Positions 37,601 through 49,029 are shown, counted from the stretch's first letter. The stretch is 64,000 nt of DNA from Archegozetes longisetosus (GCA_018873245.2 JAEMBT020000003.1:1851843-1915842); one strand, 5' to 3'. Made by a program: numbers and translations. Notes: a model not told the origin generated them from the sequence alone.

Positions 37601-40600
37601 CATCTGGGTTCATGTCTTTACTACCAACATATTTACTTCCGACTTCTTTACTTCTAACGACTTCAAACTTTACATTGAAAGATTATAGTGTAAACTGTTA
37701 AGTAATCTCAAACTGAATGGAATAGAATCAAAACAATAGTAATAGAAATGAACTGAATTTCACTCTATTAAAGCTAATTCAAAATAAATTATGAGCGTTG
37801 TTCTGAATTAAATTATATCTAGCTTAATTCTGTCCGATCGAACCGAGTTAACGAATTATAAAGAGTTCAGCTCAATTTTGTATAGTTCGCATTAATACGG
37901 TATGATTCTACAGAATTCAGCTAGAAATAACTTAATTCAGAACAACTCTGCATAACTTTATTAATATTAGTTTTCATTGGATAATATTCAGTTGAATACT
38001 GTACATCTCTGAAATTCACTTAAAATCCAATAAATTCAGTTTATTTATACCACTTTCGTTTCTATTCTATTTAATTCAGTTTAGGATTACTTGAAAGGTT
38101 ATATATTCAAAAAATTGGAAGTAAATACGTTGGAAGTACGGGGTATTTGACAAATAACTAAGTGATTTCATTTCATTATTTTAATTATAACTTTTATTTG
38201 AAGTAAAATTTTGAAACTCAACGCATTTCAACTTCATTAATAATGAGGATCTCTTCCTATTACTTCAATTTTTTATTTACTTTTCGCACTCAATCATGAC
38301 TTTCAATGCTGAAGAAGGAATTTTTATCGTGAATATACAGTAATTTAAACCAAAAAGTCCAATAACAGTTCAGAGAAAGAGCCGCCAACTAACCACACAA
38401 TTTGAACACATTTTATCACAAATTCTTATTATTTTTCACATATTGTAAATATTTCATTGGAAAATCCGAATAAATTTGAAAATATTAGTTTGAAACCATG
38501 CAGTTATTTGTTAGGCACCCTGTAAATGTGTTGAATTTAAAGACGTTCTACTCAAATATCTATATGACTATGGTTTAGATTCCTGGCAGATGTAGTTATT
38601 TTTTCTATAAGTAAAAATCTTCCTTATTTGGTTTTTTGGAAAGCAGATAGCCAGTCCTGCACCTCCTAGTCATTCTGGTCACAAATATGTAATTGATTCG
38701 GGCCTAAAGTACCCACCGTTCGAATGTATAGAAGGACAGACGTCTAATATCTGCCCCTTACATTAGAGATACCATAAAGCTGGTTTCATTTTTTCCCCTA
38801 AAACTAATGTTTAATTGGTATAAAAAATAATGCCAAAAAACTGGTTAAATTTGATTTTATGATTAAAAGCTAATTCATAAAGAAATTATAGTACGCGCTT
38901 AAACTTAAACCACGATGTAACTTAACCCAATCCTCAACCGATAATTTCTTATTTATTATGAATGTTACAAATAGATCTTTATAAAATTAATATTTGGTAG
39001 ATATTTATTATAATTTACATTAGAAAATCCCACCAAACAATTTAATAAAGATTTCAATAGACAAAACAAAAGACAACAAAAGCTCATAACATAAACATCT
39101 AACTTACGTTCAAGAACCTTCTCAGCAACTTTAAAAAATTGAAATGGCTTTTTAGTAAAATTTCCCACTTAGAAAAGTTAGTGTGCATAGTTATTCGAAA
39201 AAAGTTGAATCAGTTAATTGGGTTCTCTATTATATAGATAGTTCCAGGTTCGATTCCAGGCAGCGCATAGTTATTTTTTCTAATAATAAAAATTTTCTTT
39301 TTTACTTTTTTGAAAAATAAATAGCCACTGCTGTACCTCCTGGTTATACTGATCACAAATATGTAATTAGTTCAAGTCTAAATTGCCCACAGTTCGAATG
39401 CATAAAAGGGCAGACAGACATCGTTTGCCTCTTATTATATAGATTGGTTTAACATATTTACAGTTGCATTCTGTCATCAAATGATTTATATGACGCTTCA
39501 ACCAGTCAAACCAATCATATCGTTTACTCGTAACAAATTGAATCAGAGGTCATAACGGTCATAGGGTCATAGTGATCATAACAGTTATGATTCAAATTGT
39601 TTCGAGTAAACGAAACGATTGGTTTGGCTGATTGAAGCGTCATAGATATGAGTTTATGACATAATATGGAGCTTTGAAGGGTTAAACCAATGATTAACCG
39701 TATTGTTAAACTTAATTACGCAATAATTGGCCGCTACCCTCAAATAGTCTCGAACTTTTCGGACCCAACAACAGCAAGCAATAGCTGTGACGTTAAATAA
39801 AGTAAAGGATAAGCTGATCAGATTGTGCTTGATATAGTTTGATTGAAATGCAAATATGTTTGGATGACGGCTTCTGAGATCAAACAACAGCTGCCAAACT
39901 GAGCAGATTTTGTGCAAATAACGTGTTTTCTCTCATCTCAGCTCATTGCAAAAATCCCAATGAGAGTCAGTATTAGGCTTTAGTTATGCATTCGCAGAGA
40001 ATTTCAAGAATTGAAGTACTTGAGTATGTTTAATGAGTGTTTGCAATCACAATTTTCAATTATTTTATTAAAATAAAACACAGAAACTACTTTACAACAA
40101 GAAAACATGTAAAGCACGCGAATCCTATCAGTACAGGCCAAAAGACAAAACATGCATTTCTTGATACTCTTTTTAAGGTCTTATTTTTAGAGATCATATC
40201 TTAACCTCATGGTCAGATACAACTCGTGTTTGACTCATAACTGAGCCCACATCAGAATAATGCTCATAATTCTATGAAGATTCCCATTAAAGCAGAGGAG
40301 AATGTGATACTATAAATGTGACGATTAAAGTCCTAAAAGTTGCTTCTATTAAATGCTATTCCAAACTAACCAAGACAACTACTATTGAACTATCTCTCAA
40401 TTCGTATAAAGTTCTCTAAACAATTATGAAAGTTTTGTAGTTTTCAGATTATCATAAATATGAATTATTTTGATTGAAATGATTTTTAAATAGAAACAAA
40501 GGCAATTCTCTCTCTCAGTTTACTATTTGAAAGCATACGAGTATAACAGAAATTTGAAGCAGTCATTCGTTTGAACAATCATATAAATGATTCTTTGATC

Positions 40601-42592
40601 GATTAGAAGCAAAGCTTGTTTATCTCTATCATTGACCAACATAAAGCCCTTATTGCGATCAAATACAGTGGCGGAACCAACTATTAATTTGGGGACGTGC
40701 ATTAGCTGCGCGAAAAAAGATTATAATTGTATTGTTCATTACGATCGAATATGAACAATATTCTAATATAATTTACGCTTCACTTACTCCCAAATAAAAA
40801 CTTCAATAAAGCCTTTACGGCTCCAATCATTATATTTAACACAAAATGATGAGCAAAATTACACAAAGTGTTAGTTATAAAAAAATCTTTATAAGTTATC
40901 TCAAATTTATCAATTAAATGAGAGAATGAAATTCCTTTACTTCAGTAATTCTTTATAGAGCTTTTTTTTCAAGTTCTAAACAATGCTTAAGTCAATTAAC
41001 TTTTTATTTATTCATGTGAAAAAAATTTACAGTTTTAAGTTTAGTTTGGTTACACTTTGAAAGATAGTCATTTGCGGAAGAAAATATGTAGCATTAGTCA
41101 TAGGGTTGATGATAATCAATGCAAAATTACTTGTAATGAAAAACCTATCAAATGTGAAGTCGGTTTAGTTTACCTTATATTCAGTCTGATCTAATTAATT
41201 ATCGGTTTTCTAGACTAACAGATTGTTTATGGGTGTAGTAAACGGAAACTATATGTGACAAAATAAAGTTTTGATCCTAAACTTATTTATCTTTAACTCA
41301 AAACAGAAGCTTTAAAAGGGAAGCAGCCATTTGTCACAACTAAACCAATTGTATTAAATGACAAATTACATTCAAACTGGCGATTAAGCTCTGGACACCA
41401 TTCCACAGACTATCTCTCTTTTAATGTATTTTTACTGTTATTACCAAAAAAGCAAAGCTCAAACTCATCAAATCAATGCCATTCTCTTTTTTCAGTTGTG
41501 CCCCAAATGCATTTCTTATCAGTGGTCTACAGATGAGAAAAGTCTGTATGATTACTAGAGAAGAAACTATTGAACTCTACATTGAGACTTTGATACCTGT
41601 ATTTACTGCAGACTATAGTCAACTCTGCTCTGCTCTCTCGCTCACTCACTCACCTCATTCACTCTATATATATTGAATTGAGTTGTATAGACTATATATA
41701 TTAGTCTTAATAAAAATAGAAAACTTAGACCTGTATGTACAACTCTATTTAAAACGGTTTTAAGTCTTAAGACCGACTTAAAGCATGAAACGCGTTTTAA
41801 AACTCATTACATAACTAATGTTTAAAACAGTTTTAGTTGAGTCTCGACTTGTGCATATCGGCCTTAAAGATTATTATTAATCATTAAGAATGATGAAATC
41901 TGATTAACTTTATTATATGATATGAGATAAGGCTTCTCTTTTTTAAACGTCAAAATGATAGGTTTGTTCTTTATATTTTGGTCATATAGTGGAATATTGA
42001 GTCGACGATGTGAATCATTAACTCAATAATCTCATACCTCCTCGAACGAAGACATTTCTACTAGCAATAGTTCCGTATGAGTTGCTGGCAAAACATCTAT
42101 AGACCGATGAGTGGACAGAAGGATTATAATCACTGGATTGAAATGAAGAGAACACCAAAGAACTATCATTGGGACGGATTATTCTTAATTCCGTGATATT
42201 ATTGACAGGTGACCATTTGATACCGTCGTTTTGGTACCAACTAATTGTAGAATTGTTCGAAGCTGTGCATTGAATTACAGCTTGCATTGTATTGAAAAAA
42301 TCGACGCGATTCGGGGGCTCGACGATGAACTTGGGCTCGTCCAACACAACTATAATTCGCAATTAAACATTGTTTAAATTGAAAAAAACTTTTCATTGAT
42401 CTCAAACTATTTCATGAAGTTTAGGTGAATAGTTGGACAAAAGTAAAGGTAAATAAATATAAGACACTTACTAGAAGTGCAAAAAATTGACAGAAACGTA
42501 AATGTAAAGTAAAGGGAATAGAAATTTGTTGAATTAATAGACCAAAACCGCTTCATTTTAGACTTTCTTACAACTTTTTCACTAGTGATCAA
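16679..42592 (-). CDS. Dscam-like cell adhesion protein, 9 Ig + 4 FN3 domains, 25 coding exons
   Basis: Exons: 42592-42472, 42349-42038, 27826-27665, 27458-27315, 27249-26514, 26060-26038, 25326-25255, 25184-25085, 24926-24874, 24554-24390, 24325-24155, 24078-23962, 23681-23562, 21519-21198, 21123-20843, 20109-19942, 19872-19802, 19743-19554, 19316-19277, 19212-19112, 17678-17484, 17366-17164, 17103-17049, 16840-16802, 16728-16679. All join GT-AG in phase to 1336 aa. Residues 1-40 hold a signal peptide (start 42592, or 42556 at MKRFW). Ig1-Ig9 follow (about 41-920; Ig1 has EPPNRV and YRCFASNSYG, Ig2 NEFVIRG and NRLTGKT). Four FN3 domains end in STEAEYVFATLTETGGTIAP, the conserved juxtamembrane part of Dscam. 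Homophilic recognition at the neuron or hemocyte surface is the family role. Odd: FN3-3/FN3-4 and Ig10 are absent, no exon arrays, and TGA precedes the membrane span. Single joins could be off; overall identity is firm. Confidence 0.9.
17955..18980. mobile_element. Insertion with diverged inverted ends in Dscam intron 20
   Basis: The left end (about 17955-18027) and right end (about 18903-18980) share inverted blocks: CTCTAGCGG, ACAAC, GCAAAGTT and AGTACT occur in the same order on opposite strands. The interior (18030-18490) is distinctly GC-richer than the surroundings and has no recognised coding potential. The intron (17679-19111) is mostly made of this insertion. Confidence 0.5.
20815..20833 (+). 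repeat. (GA)n microsatellite next to a Dscam exon donor
   Basis: A run of GA lies about 10 bases beyond the donor of the exon ending at 20843. On the transcribed strand it reads (TC)n, a pyrimidine tract inside the start of the intron. Confidence 0.7.
21520..23561 (-). other. Dscam intron 13
   Basis: About 2 kb of AT-rich intron between the two halves of Ig8. I find no Ig-like duplicated exon and no recognised transposon ends in it. Confidence 0.55.
25327..26513 (-). other. Dscam introns 5 and 6 around the microexon
   Basis: Apart from the 23-nt exon at 26060-26038, this 1.2-kb interval shows no coding similarity to Ig domains and no clear repeat ends. Confidence 0.5.
28464..28600 (+). repeat. 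Isolated hAT-family left end
   Basis: TAGTGCGACCAACCGTCC followed by CCTGGGACAGTCCCGG resembles the ends of the GGTGACC hAT family found at 44.5, 49.3, 56.3 and 58.6 kb. No matching right end was found nearby, so this is a truncated copy. Confidence 0.55.
29432..30043 (+). pseudogene. Retrotransposon gag fragment
   Basis: About 200 codons of a gypsy-type Gag (LNDEALEFYATKIATKLSTL, later LTEGLPEQYKHHFYAVRVKD). The end of the frame enters a nucleic-acid-binding knuckle (PCNICQK). An A8 tract near 30009-30016 then puts its second half (EWHCHRDYP) into the neighbouring frame used by the protease. The original Gag start lies further upstream and is not resolved. Confidence 0.75.
30046..30416 (+). 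pseudogene. Retrotransposon aspartic protease region
   Basis: In the frame running to 30416, the active-site segment reads AVVDTASAVNLIPYAF. This corresponds to the retropepsin D-T/S-G motif but with Ala in place of Gly. The ILLGV-like end of the domain is present (FTLLLGV) before a stop codon. Confidence 0.65.
30558..31612 (+). pseudogene. Retrotransposon reverse transcriptase and start of RNase H
   Basis: Recognisable blocks include IRKSTSPYAAPVTLADKKDG, then LCIDYRQLNKKT, GYWHIPIHPDD, LPFGTKNAPATFQRV and the catalytic YLDDIVIYA near 31121. A TGA at 30816-30818 falls where a conserved Trp is expected. A frameshift lies near 31213. RNase H begins with LHTDASTICIGAIL (about 31550) and is cut at 31612 by a nested element, to resume at 32365. 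Confidence 0.88.
31613..32364. mobile_element. MITE with GGGCGC-repeat ends nested in the retrotransposon
   Basis: The target CCAATTGGGT occurs immediately on both sides (31603-31612 and 32355-32364, counting one copy in the span given). Read without the insert, the RNase H frame continues across it. Each end consists of about five to six imperfect ~14-bp units of the type GACAAAAGGGCGC, inverted relative to the other end (about 31620-31730 and 32270-32350). The centre is AT-rich without a gene. Confidence 0.85.
32365..33808 (+). pseudogene. Retrotransposon RNase H end and integrase
   Basis: RNase H continues with SVITDHSTLQWLIKF and then VVHRPGKDMQHVDALSR. The integrase zinc domain has HNEAGHPGQNKC and TCHTCQLVK (HHCC type). 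The catalytic core has VIDHHSRYVWAKAT, LTDNGTNFTSRVF and TNGANEKANHTI, so the D, D and E residues are visible. This 460-codon stretch from 32426 is itself open; the element is dead because of upstream breaks. Confidence 0.88.
35109..36231. repeat. Giant inverted repeat (hairpin) in Dscam intron 2
   Basis: The left arm 35109-35517 and right arm 35831-36231 are inverted copies with only scattered differences. The pairing continues inward as 35748-35772 against 35808-35832 once a small insert is discounted. Each arm is thus over 400 bp, with a loop of about 35 bases. Transcription through either strand would give long double-stranded RNA. It may be a fold-back transposon; no coding sequence. Confidence 0.85.
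35519..35747. mobile_element. Small MITE nested in the hairpin
   Basis: The ends read TGCTATTCACAAACTTCTC and the inverted GTTTGTGAATAGCGC, with an inner inverted pair TTCTCTTCTCTTA and TAAGAGAAGAGAA. ATT on both sides could be a 3-bp target duplication. It interrupts the left arm of the giant inverted repeat. Confidence 0.65.
37605..38150. mobile_element. Element related to that at 13.5 kb, with ~20-bp internal repeats
   Basis: The ends are inverted (TACTACCAACATATTTACTT on the left; the complement of TACTTCCAACGTATTTACTT on the right). The interior consists largely of degenerate TTCAGCTCAATTTTGTATAG-like units, as in the 13.5-kb element. No gene. Confidence 0.5.
38565..38770 (+). repeat. 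SINE-like repeat, copy 1
   Basis: Shares about 200 bp in the same orientation with 39215-39430: GCAGATAGCCAGTCCTGCAC, ACAAATATGTAATTGATTCG and GTTCGAATGTATAGAAGG each match blocks of the second copy. The 5' part is tRNA-like (GATTCCTGGCAG). Confidence 0.6.
39215..39430 (+). repeat. SINE-like repeat, copy 2
   Basis: Second copy of the family at 38565. The head is better preserved here, with a polymerase III B-box-like GGTTCGATTCC in a short stem (CCAGGTTCGATTCCAGG). It ends near TTTGCCTCTTATTATATAG. Confidence 0.6.
39474..39655. repeat. Palindromic MITE
   Basis: Left half ATATGACGCTTCAACCAGTC then AAACCAATC, and right half GATTGGTTTGGCTGATTGAA then GCGTCAT, are inverted copies of about 60 bp around a CATAACGGTCATAGGGTCAT-type spacer. 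No coding sequence. Confidence 0.65.
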
Positions 42593-44539
42593 AAATGTCT
42601 GTTATTATTGACACTCTTCCTCAGTCTGGCAGCTATACTATAATAATTAATTTTAGTCAATCGGGTCGTCATATAAGCTATGGGTTTGCATTGTACCTCG
42701 ATTCAATGCATTGAAAGACTGAGAGTTAAGAAAAAGCATTGCTTCAAAACTACTTCGAAACTATTTTCTCTTATGCGTTACAGTTTCGGTCGAAATTACA
42801 AGAGTTTGCGCGAGGAGGAACGAGAGAACACAAACTTTAAGAATTTCAAAATTAAGTAGGAACACAAAAATAGTTTGGAGGTCGATCGTCAACATTTACA
42901 TATCACTTCTCAAAATGATTCCTATTTTGGCATCAAATCAAAATGCGATATAAAGGAAATATAGCTCAAAACCAATACTCATATAGCAACTGACATTTGA
43001 GTTGAGGCAAAGCTGAAACTTTTGACAAAAGATTTGTTCGCAATAAAAATGGTTTCGATATGTTTTTAAAATTGAATATTTGCATCAGCTTTCTTGACTC
43101 ATCAAATTTTCATGGTTTCAATCAATCTCTAAATAATAGACTGTCAAAGAGAGACAGTGAACTAAACACAAAAATGAAGTCAACATAAGAAGCCATGAAT
43201 AGTCATGCTGGTAATTGTATTAAGACCATTAATTCTAAGCTTAATAGAAACTAGTTTCTCTTCTGACTAAGTAATTATCTTAGTTTATTCAACATTAAAA
43301 CTTATGTGATTTATTGGTTTAAGAGACATTAAGCATTATGTCATCAAATTTGATTAAGAGAAAACATTAGTTTCAATATTTGAACGCTTATTTGTTTATG
43401 TGTTTACACGTTTATAAGTTATATAACTGACGTTTTGAATCCGAAAAACTTTTGAAGCATTAAGAATCTTAACTAAATCTTAATACAGTTAACTTATGAA
43501 TTCTAGAAAAACTAATATGTTCAGGAATAGAATCGAATTAAGAATTCGAGTGTTTCTGCTAATTCTTAACCAGATCAAAATAGATTTAAATGAGGAAAGA
43601 ACACAATTTTTGTGTATTTTATATAATGTCTGTACACACAAGCCACGTCGTCATTGATTTACCGTTAAGAACACCTTTTTGTAGTAAATTGAGAGGGAAA
43701 ACAAGTGTTTAATGAGCTCCGGATGATAACAGTTTCAACTCATCTCTGTTCCAGCCATGCCTTTTAATTTTTCAAAATATTGCCCTTTTTACAACTGTTT
43801 TACAAAATTAATTTTTCTTGCCACATAAAACATCTTTTGATGGAAGTACTGAAATAACAGATTTAAGTCTATTTCAACTCGAGAAGAATGAATTGAAATT
43901 TTGAAATTGTGTTAACATTTGAATATAAATGAATGAAAGTGTTGGCAAAAAATGTGATAAAAGATTTATTGAATTTAACTTGTAAGTGTCGAATCATTGA
44001 GTCCCTTAAATGCTTATATCTTAACGCTTCACAGATTTTTCACAAAGGTAATAGAGAAAAAGACTGAGATAATACGTTACAATAACTCTACTGATTTTTT
44101 GTTTCTCCTCTTTCAACAGCAAAGTTTTCACTACCTTTTACGTTTTCAATCAAATTTATTATAGAAGATTTATTCACACTTTGTATTAAAGCATTAAATG
44201 ATTTTCTTAATCTTTAACTTTTGCAGAATTTTATTTGAATTAAAACTAAATTCTTATATTCTTATACTTTAATACTTTGATAATATAGTTATTTCTTGTA
44301 CGAGCCGTGTATATAAATTACAGTAGAATCTTATAGAAATTTTGTAAATTTATTATTTAGAAATTCCTTTCAGATTAGAGATTTTGCACAACGAAAAGAT
44401 CTGAGATTTCACTCAGACTGAATATTGGAGGAAAGGATTTATTAGTACGAGAAAGGACTAGATTGAGTGCTGAGAAAAGTGGGCTCAAAATGATGAATGC
44501 TTTAAGACAAGAAAAGGAGAATACAATAGTTAATGAAGC
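42593..44539. other. Region upstream of the Dscam-like gene
   Basis: The promoter and any 5'-UTR exon of the Dscam-like gene should lie here, but I see no convincing core promoter. No other gene or repeat ends recognised. Confidence 0.4.
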
Positions 44540-44547
44540 GCTACATT

Positions 44548-44949
44548 TAGAGTGACCAAGCGTCCCGCATTTAAGAGTTGTGTCCCGCATCCTGTATGCA
44601 CCTTTTGCGGGATGGAAAATATCATACATTTTAAGATTTATTTTAAACAATTTCCACTGTATGTTTTGTTCAATGTAAAGAATACAGTTTTGATGTCAGC
44701 AAGTTTCTTATCTTAAAATATGTGTAAGTCTTTAGATAAAAAGAATTTTAATCCGTTTATCAGATACCTTGTTTTCATTCACATCATATGTAACTCTTAT
44801 AAAGTGCATTTCTCAATCAATTCTTTAGTTAACATAGTTCAAATAATTGCTATTTCAAACTTCAATCAGATTAAAACTTTTTAAAAATATTTTATAAGAG
44901 GCCAAATTTTTTTGTCCCGTATTTAACAGCTTTTGACTTGGTCACCCTA
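44548..44949. mobile_element. hAT MITE, GGTGACC family, copy 1
   Basis: Starts TAGAGTGACCAAGCGTCCCG and ends in the inverted GACTTGGTCACCCTA. A perfect 8-bp duplication GCTACATT lies at 44540-44547 and 44950-44957. The 402-bp interior has no transposase domain. Confidence 0.9.
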
Positions 44950-44957
44950 GCTACATT

Positions 44958-47900
44958 TGATCCATCCTTTCAGATTCATAATTAAATCTTAAAAGTTCAG
45001 TTCTTCAAGATAATTACTTTATGTTCGAAGTGTGTCTATTCAAAAAATAAATAAATTTCGGAATTAATACTAAATATTAAAAAAATTGCAGTACAGATAC
45101 TGGAGAAACGATGCACAGTCCAACTGGATTAAACTTAGAAGCTCTCTAAGATAAAACCTTTTTAGTCATTCTTAAAGAAAGCTTAATGCTTATATTGTCA
45201 TCGAATGATTTAAAACGGAATTATAAACTATTCAATGACTTAAATAGTGTCAGACTAGTATCGTTAAAATATTTGAGAATTATCGAAAATAATATCCAAT
45301 TGTTTCGCGTACCTTTTATTTCGATTCTGTTCTATTTTCAATAATAATACCATTTAGTACTAGTATTTGCCAAAGAGGTGTAAGTGGGATGTATAGCCCA
45401 ACGATTTCAATACTAGAATTGAAATAGAATCCCTTTGAAATTTTGCCCAAATTATAAATGTGTGTTTATGTTTTTGGGAAAATTTTGATCTAGATCAAAT
45501 CTATCAACGTAAATTGACTTTTCAATGCAAAATAGACTAAAACAATGGTTTTTAGGCAAAAATAGTGTAGATTCTGTTCCAAGAATATGGATAAGAATAG
45601 AAATTGATATTACTATTCTCGTTCCTATTCTTGGAACGAAAATAAAAATGAAAATAGATTTAGGAAAGGAAACAGAAATAGAAATAAAAAAATTTAGGAA
45701 TGGAATAGGAATAGAGATAAATGTAAAAAAATATTAGGAACGAGAATAGAAATACAAATTAGGAACGGAATCAATACTAGGCAAAAATAACAATAAAATT
45801 TCAAATTTAAAGATCTTTTTTAGTCAATAATTCTAGAATTTCGAGAAAATTTTCAAAGTCAGACACCAAAATTTCGAAAAAATTTGAAACTTCGCCGCTT
45901 AAATCCAATGAGTTTTAACGCCTTTCCCTATAAATTCGAAGATTTTATGAAAGAACATTCTTCCCGGGCCGTTGGCAAAGTTTGGTTCAATACCAGAAAG
46001 TGTATAACAATTATTGCAAAGAAGTTTGACAAACCCTGGCTATCAATTATACAGGGCTGTTTTTAAATAACTGGATAGGCACTCCTCCTACTATTAATTA
46101 ATTAGTCAATGATAGGTTAATAGTATTGATGTTTTATATATATATTTTGTACAGAGTGTACTTGTAAAAGTGAATGAATATTTGACTAATAAAATTAAGT
46201 TAAATATAAATCTTTTGTTTTGGTAAATAAAATAATGATAAATTTTAATCTTTTTTTTAATAAGTTGAGGATTAAACAAAAGATTAAAACAAAAATATGC
46301 ACATCTGTAATTATGCACACTTGTAGTAAAGCAATAAATAGGGTATCAATTTAGTTGTCAAATTTTTCTATTTTAAAAGATCACCCTGTACTCAATAAAT
46401 ATATATAAGAAATGAGTTCAGCCATTCATATCGTTCTCGTATGTCCAGGTATATAAAAACAGTCCTGTATAAGATATAATTATTTGTTATTATTAATGCA
46501 TAGGTGGGGACCCCACCCTCTGCCCCACTCAACACCCCTAAAAGATTTGCGATTGAGGTTTTCGGCTGCGACAAATGACGCGAGTGGGTTCGCTTGGTTG
46601 AGCCGTGATTTCATAACAGCAGATTTTTAGCTTCATCCCCCGTATGGATGGCAGGATGAAATTCATTATTTTATAAATTGACCTTTCAACTGATCTATAT
46701 GCATTTTTAAACACTGATTCCGAATATGAAATCCAAATTTTTTATATAGAGTACTTTTCGAGATGTTCGACTTTAAATATTTTATATCGAATTTTTCCAC
46801 TTTAAGATTTTTTATTATATGATGTATGATTTCGATATAGAATTTAACGCTGATTACAATTATGAAATCCGTTTTTCGATATCTATAATATCCTTAGAGA
46901 AAATCGAAGATTCATTTTAAACGTTTACTTTAAGGACATCTAGCGGATAAACTATTAATATAAGTTATACAGAGGTGGGTCCATTGACAATTTTGGTCAG
47001 GATGATGACCTCTATTAAAATATATCATGAGATCCCGGGTGTATGGATAGCCAGAATCCCATAGACTTATTTTCATCGTTCTTTATAGTTAAATTATTTT
47101 CAACCAAATGACAAATCATAAGTTTCTTATTCAGATGGAATTTGATCTAAATTTGAATAGATTGTTCTAAAAACTTGAAATTTGTCAGCATTAAAAATGA
47201 AAAATTGAAAGATCATACAAACCTTAAAACTAATAATAGATACTCGGTTACATCTTCTTTTCAATTGCATTTGATTTGAAGTCTGCAAAACTTGAAAAGC
47301 TCTCTTAATGAGATATTGTGCTTGAATTTATATTATCAATTTGAAAATCATGCAATTTTTCTTCTCGACTAACTTTCTCGAAATCTGAAGCCATCAGCCA
47401 ATGTCTAAATCGAAGCTCTAATGAAATGAAAACCTTTTTGCCATATTTTGCGATATTGCTGTTCACTTTTTAAAACATGATCTCTTTAGAAAACTTACAG
47501 TGTATTTTGAACTATAACTTCATTGATTATTATGATTACATTGTCGTGCTGATGATTAAAAGGTGTAAGTATCTTAAAGAACACACAATATTCAAATTAA
47601 ATCATTTTTACTGCTTTTTATTTAAGCATGATTGTTTTATGCAAATTAATTTTTAATTCTGTAATTTCTATTATCGTTTAAACAAAAGGAAAGCATTAGC
47701 AATTTTTTCTTTTGCTCTCATGTAATCTCTGACGAACATACTTTAATTTTGAAAAAAATCTTGAAACAGAAATATAGAATGTTAGACGATATGATTTGAA
47801 AAGTGATCGTTTTTACCTGCACTGACTTTACTAGTGTGATCAAATGCTGTAACGTTGATATAATTAATGACAAAATTTATTTATACTTTCCATAATTAAA

Positions 47901-48007
47901 CACTCATACTCATGTATGTATTCAAAAGTTAGTATTTTTCAGTTTTACTTATCAGTAATTCATTTGAATAATGAATAAGTCCTTAAATGTAGGAAAGCCC
48001 TATATAA
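44958..48007. other. Intergenic stretch
   Basis: No gene supported. At 45570-45770 there is a purine-rich block of degenerate GGAATAGAAATAG units. A GC-richer patch at about 46500-46640 (GGGGACCCCACCCTCTGCCC) is unassigned. The remainder is featureless AT-rich DNA. Confidence 0.45.
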
Positions 48008-49029
48008 CTCGGGTTCCCGGATTTCGGTTGAAATAAATCCTCTGATTCGGCGGTTAAAATCGGCGAAATTATTTTAGCCGAAATTCGGTTTTTCAATTTT
48101 TGAAAAATTTGGTTAAAATTTGATTAAATAAACTAAATTTTCGTATCTTTTAACCTATTCCTACAATGTTTTCCTCTCTACCACCATTATTAGTGATTAC
48201 AACTTAACTTTTATAATATTATTAGAGACCACGATTTTCAGGAGTTATTCTTAAAGAAATGCGGCGGATCTTTTTTGTTATTAAATTTTAAAGTAAATTT
48301 CGAGTTTTAGGATTTTATAAAAAAAAGATTTTATTGATTCAATTATAACCACATGTACAATTAGCTTGACTAATAATTAGAGAAATGACGTTCTATATCG
48401 CCATTGAGATATAGCAGCTGTTTTGAGGTTTTCGAGATTAAGTTTACTAAGCTTAAAAGTTGAATCATTACTAAATTTGATAAAAGGTCTTTCAGCATTT
48501 AAATTTTCAAATGTAATGCATAATAAATTACTTTTGAGGGATTTTTTATTTATAAGTTAGGGATTTCATATTTATATAAGTCAGGAACTTTCGGATATTC
48601 TCGAATTTCACCCAAAATAATATTAGCTAAGATCGGCAGGAATTATCAAGAAAATCCGGGTTTTATCCGAAAATTATGATCTTTGAACATTATTAATTCA
48701 GTAAATGATTCGATTTCACATTAATTTGTAAAAAAATTGCTCTAAAATAAAATAATTTGCGAGAACCAAATAAATGTTTTCAATACAATATTTCAATTTA
48801 AAGTAAATTAAAGATCAGACTTATTGTTTGAAAAGTAATTTACTCTATATGACATTACAGTTCTTAAAACGACTTAGTTTTAACTTTAAATTTATAAAAA
48901 TTTTAATTTAATACAATAATTCAGCCATTTTGAAGACCGATTTTGACCGTTTTAACCGAATCGGTCATCAATGGATTCGGCGGTTTTACCGGTCAGAATC
49001 GATTAAAACCGATAACCGGGAACCCGAAT
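48008..49029. mobile_element. Element with CGGGTTCCCGG ends, hosting a nested hAT-like copy
   Basis: The ends are inverted (ACTCGGGTTCCCGG left, CCGGGAACCCGAATT right). Subterminal CGGTTAAAATCGG and TTTAACCGAATCGG motifs recur on both sides. A diverged element of another family (48228-48690) sits in its middle. No clear target duplication. Confidence 0.6.
48228..48690. mobile_element. hAT-like element, TAGAGACCACG family, second copy
   Basis: The left end TTAGAGACCACGATTTTC and right end AAAATTATGATCTTTGA match the family of 7238-7806. Internal blocks (GTACAATTAGCTTGACTAAT, ATAATTAGAGAAATGACG) match that copy in reverse orientation. It is more diverged, and its flanking 8-mers agree only approximately. 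Confidence 0.65.

Larger units (their letters stand above)
27827..42037 (-). other. Dscam intron 2, 14.2 kb, transposon-filled
   Basis: The join between the Ig1 exon (ends GGA G) and the Ig2 exon (starts TT ATT) is phase 1 on both sides. The intron holds a hAT end, a Ty3/gypsy element, a giant inverted repeat, SINE-like repeats and MITEs. The stretches 33809-35108, 36232-37600 and 39656-42037 contain nothing that I recognise, except a possible transposon end near 40671 (CAGTGGCGGAACC). Confidence 0.8.

Noticed and set aside
38965-39168. Open frame of 67 codons on the minus strand
   Set aside because: No domain, no usable splice context and it lies in the Dscam intron between repeats; treated as chance.
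41476-41676. Small cysteine-containing open frame near 41.5 kb
   Set aside because: No signal peptide, splice pattern or similarity; inside a transposon-rich intron.
44375-44650. Open frame of 91 codons on the minus strand
   Set aside because: Runs through the end of a hAT MITE into unique DNA; no similarity or codon signal.
45525-45737. Open frame of 70 codons
   Set aside because: Translation of a degenerate purine-rich simple repeat (Glu/Ile/Lys-rich), not a gene.
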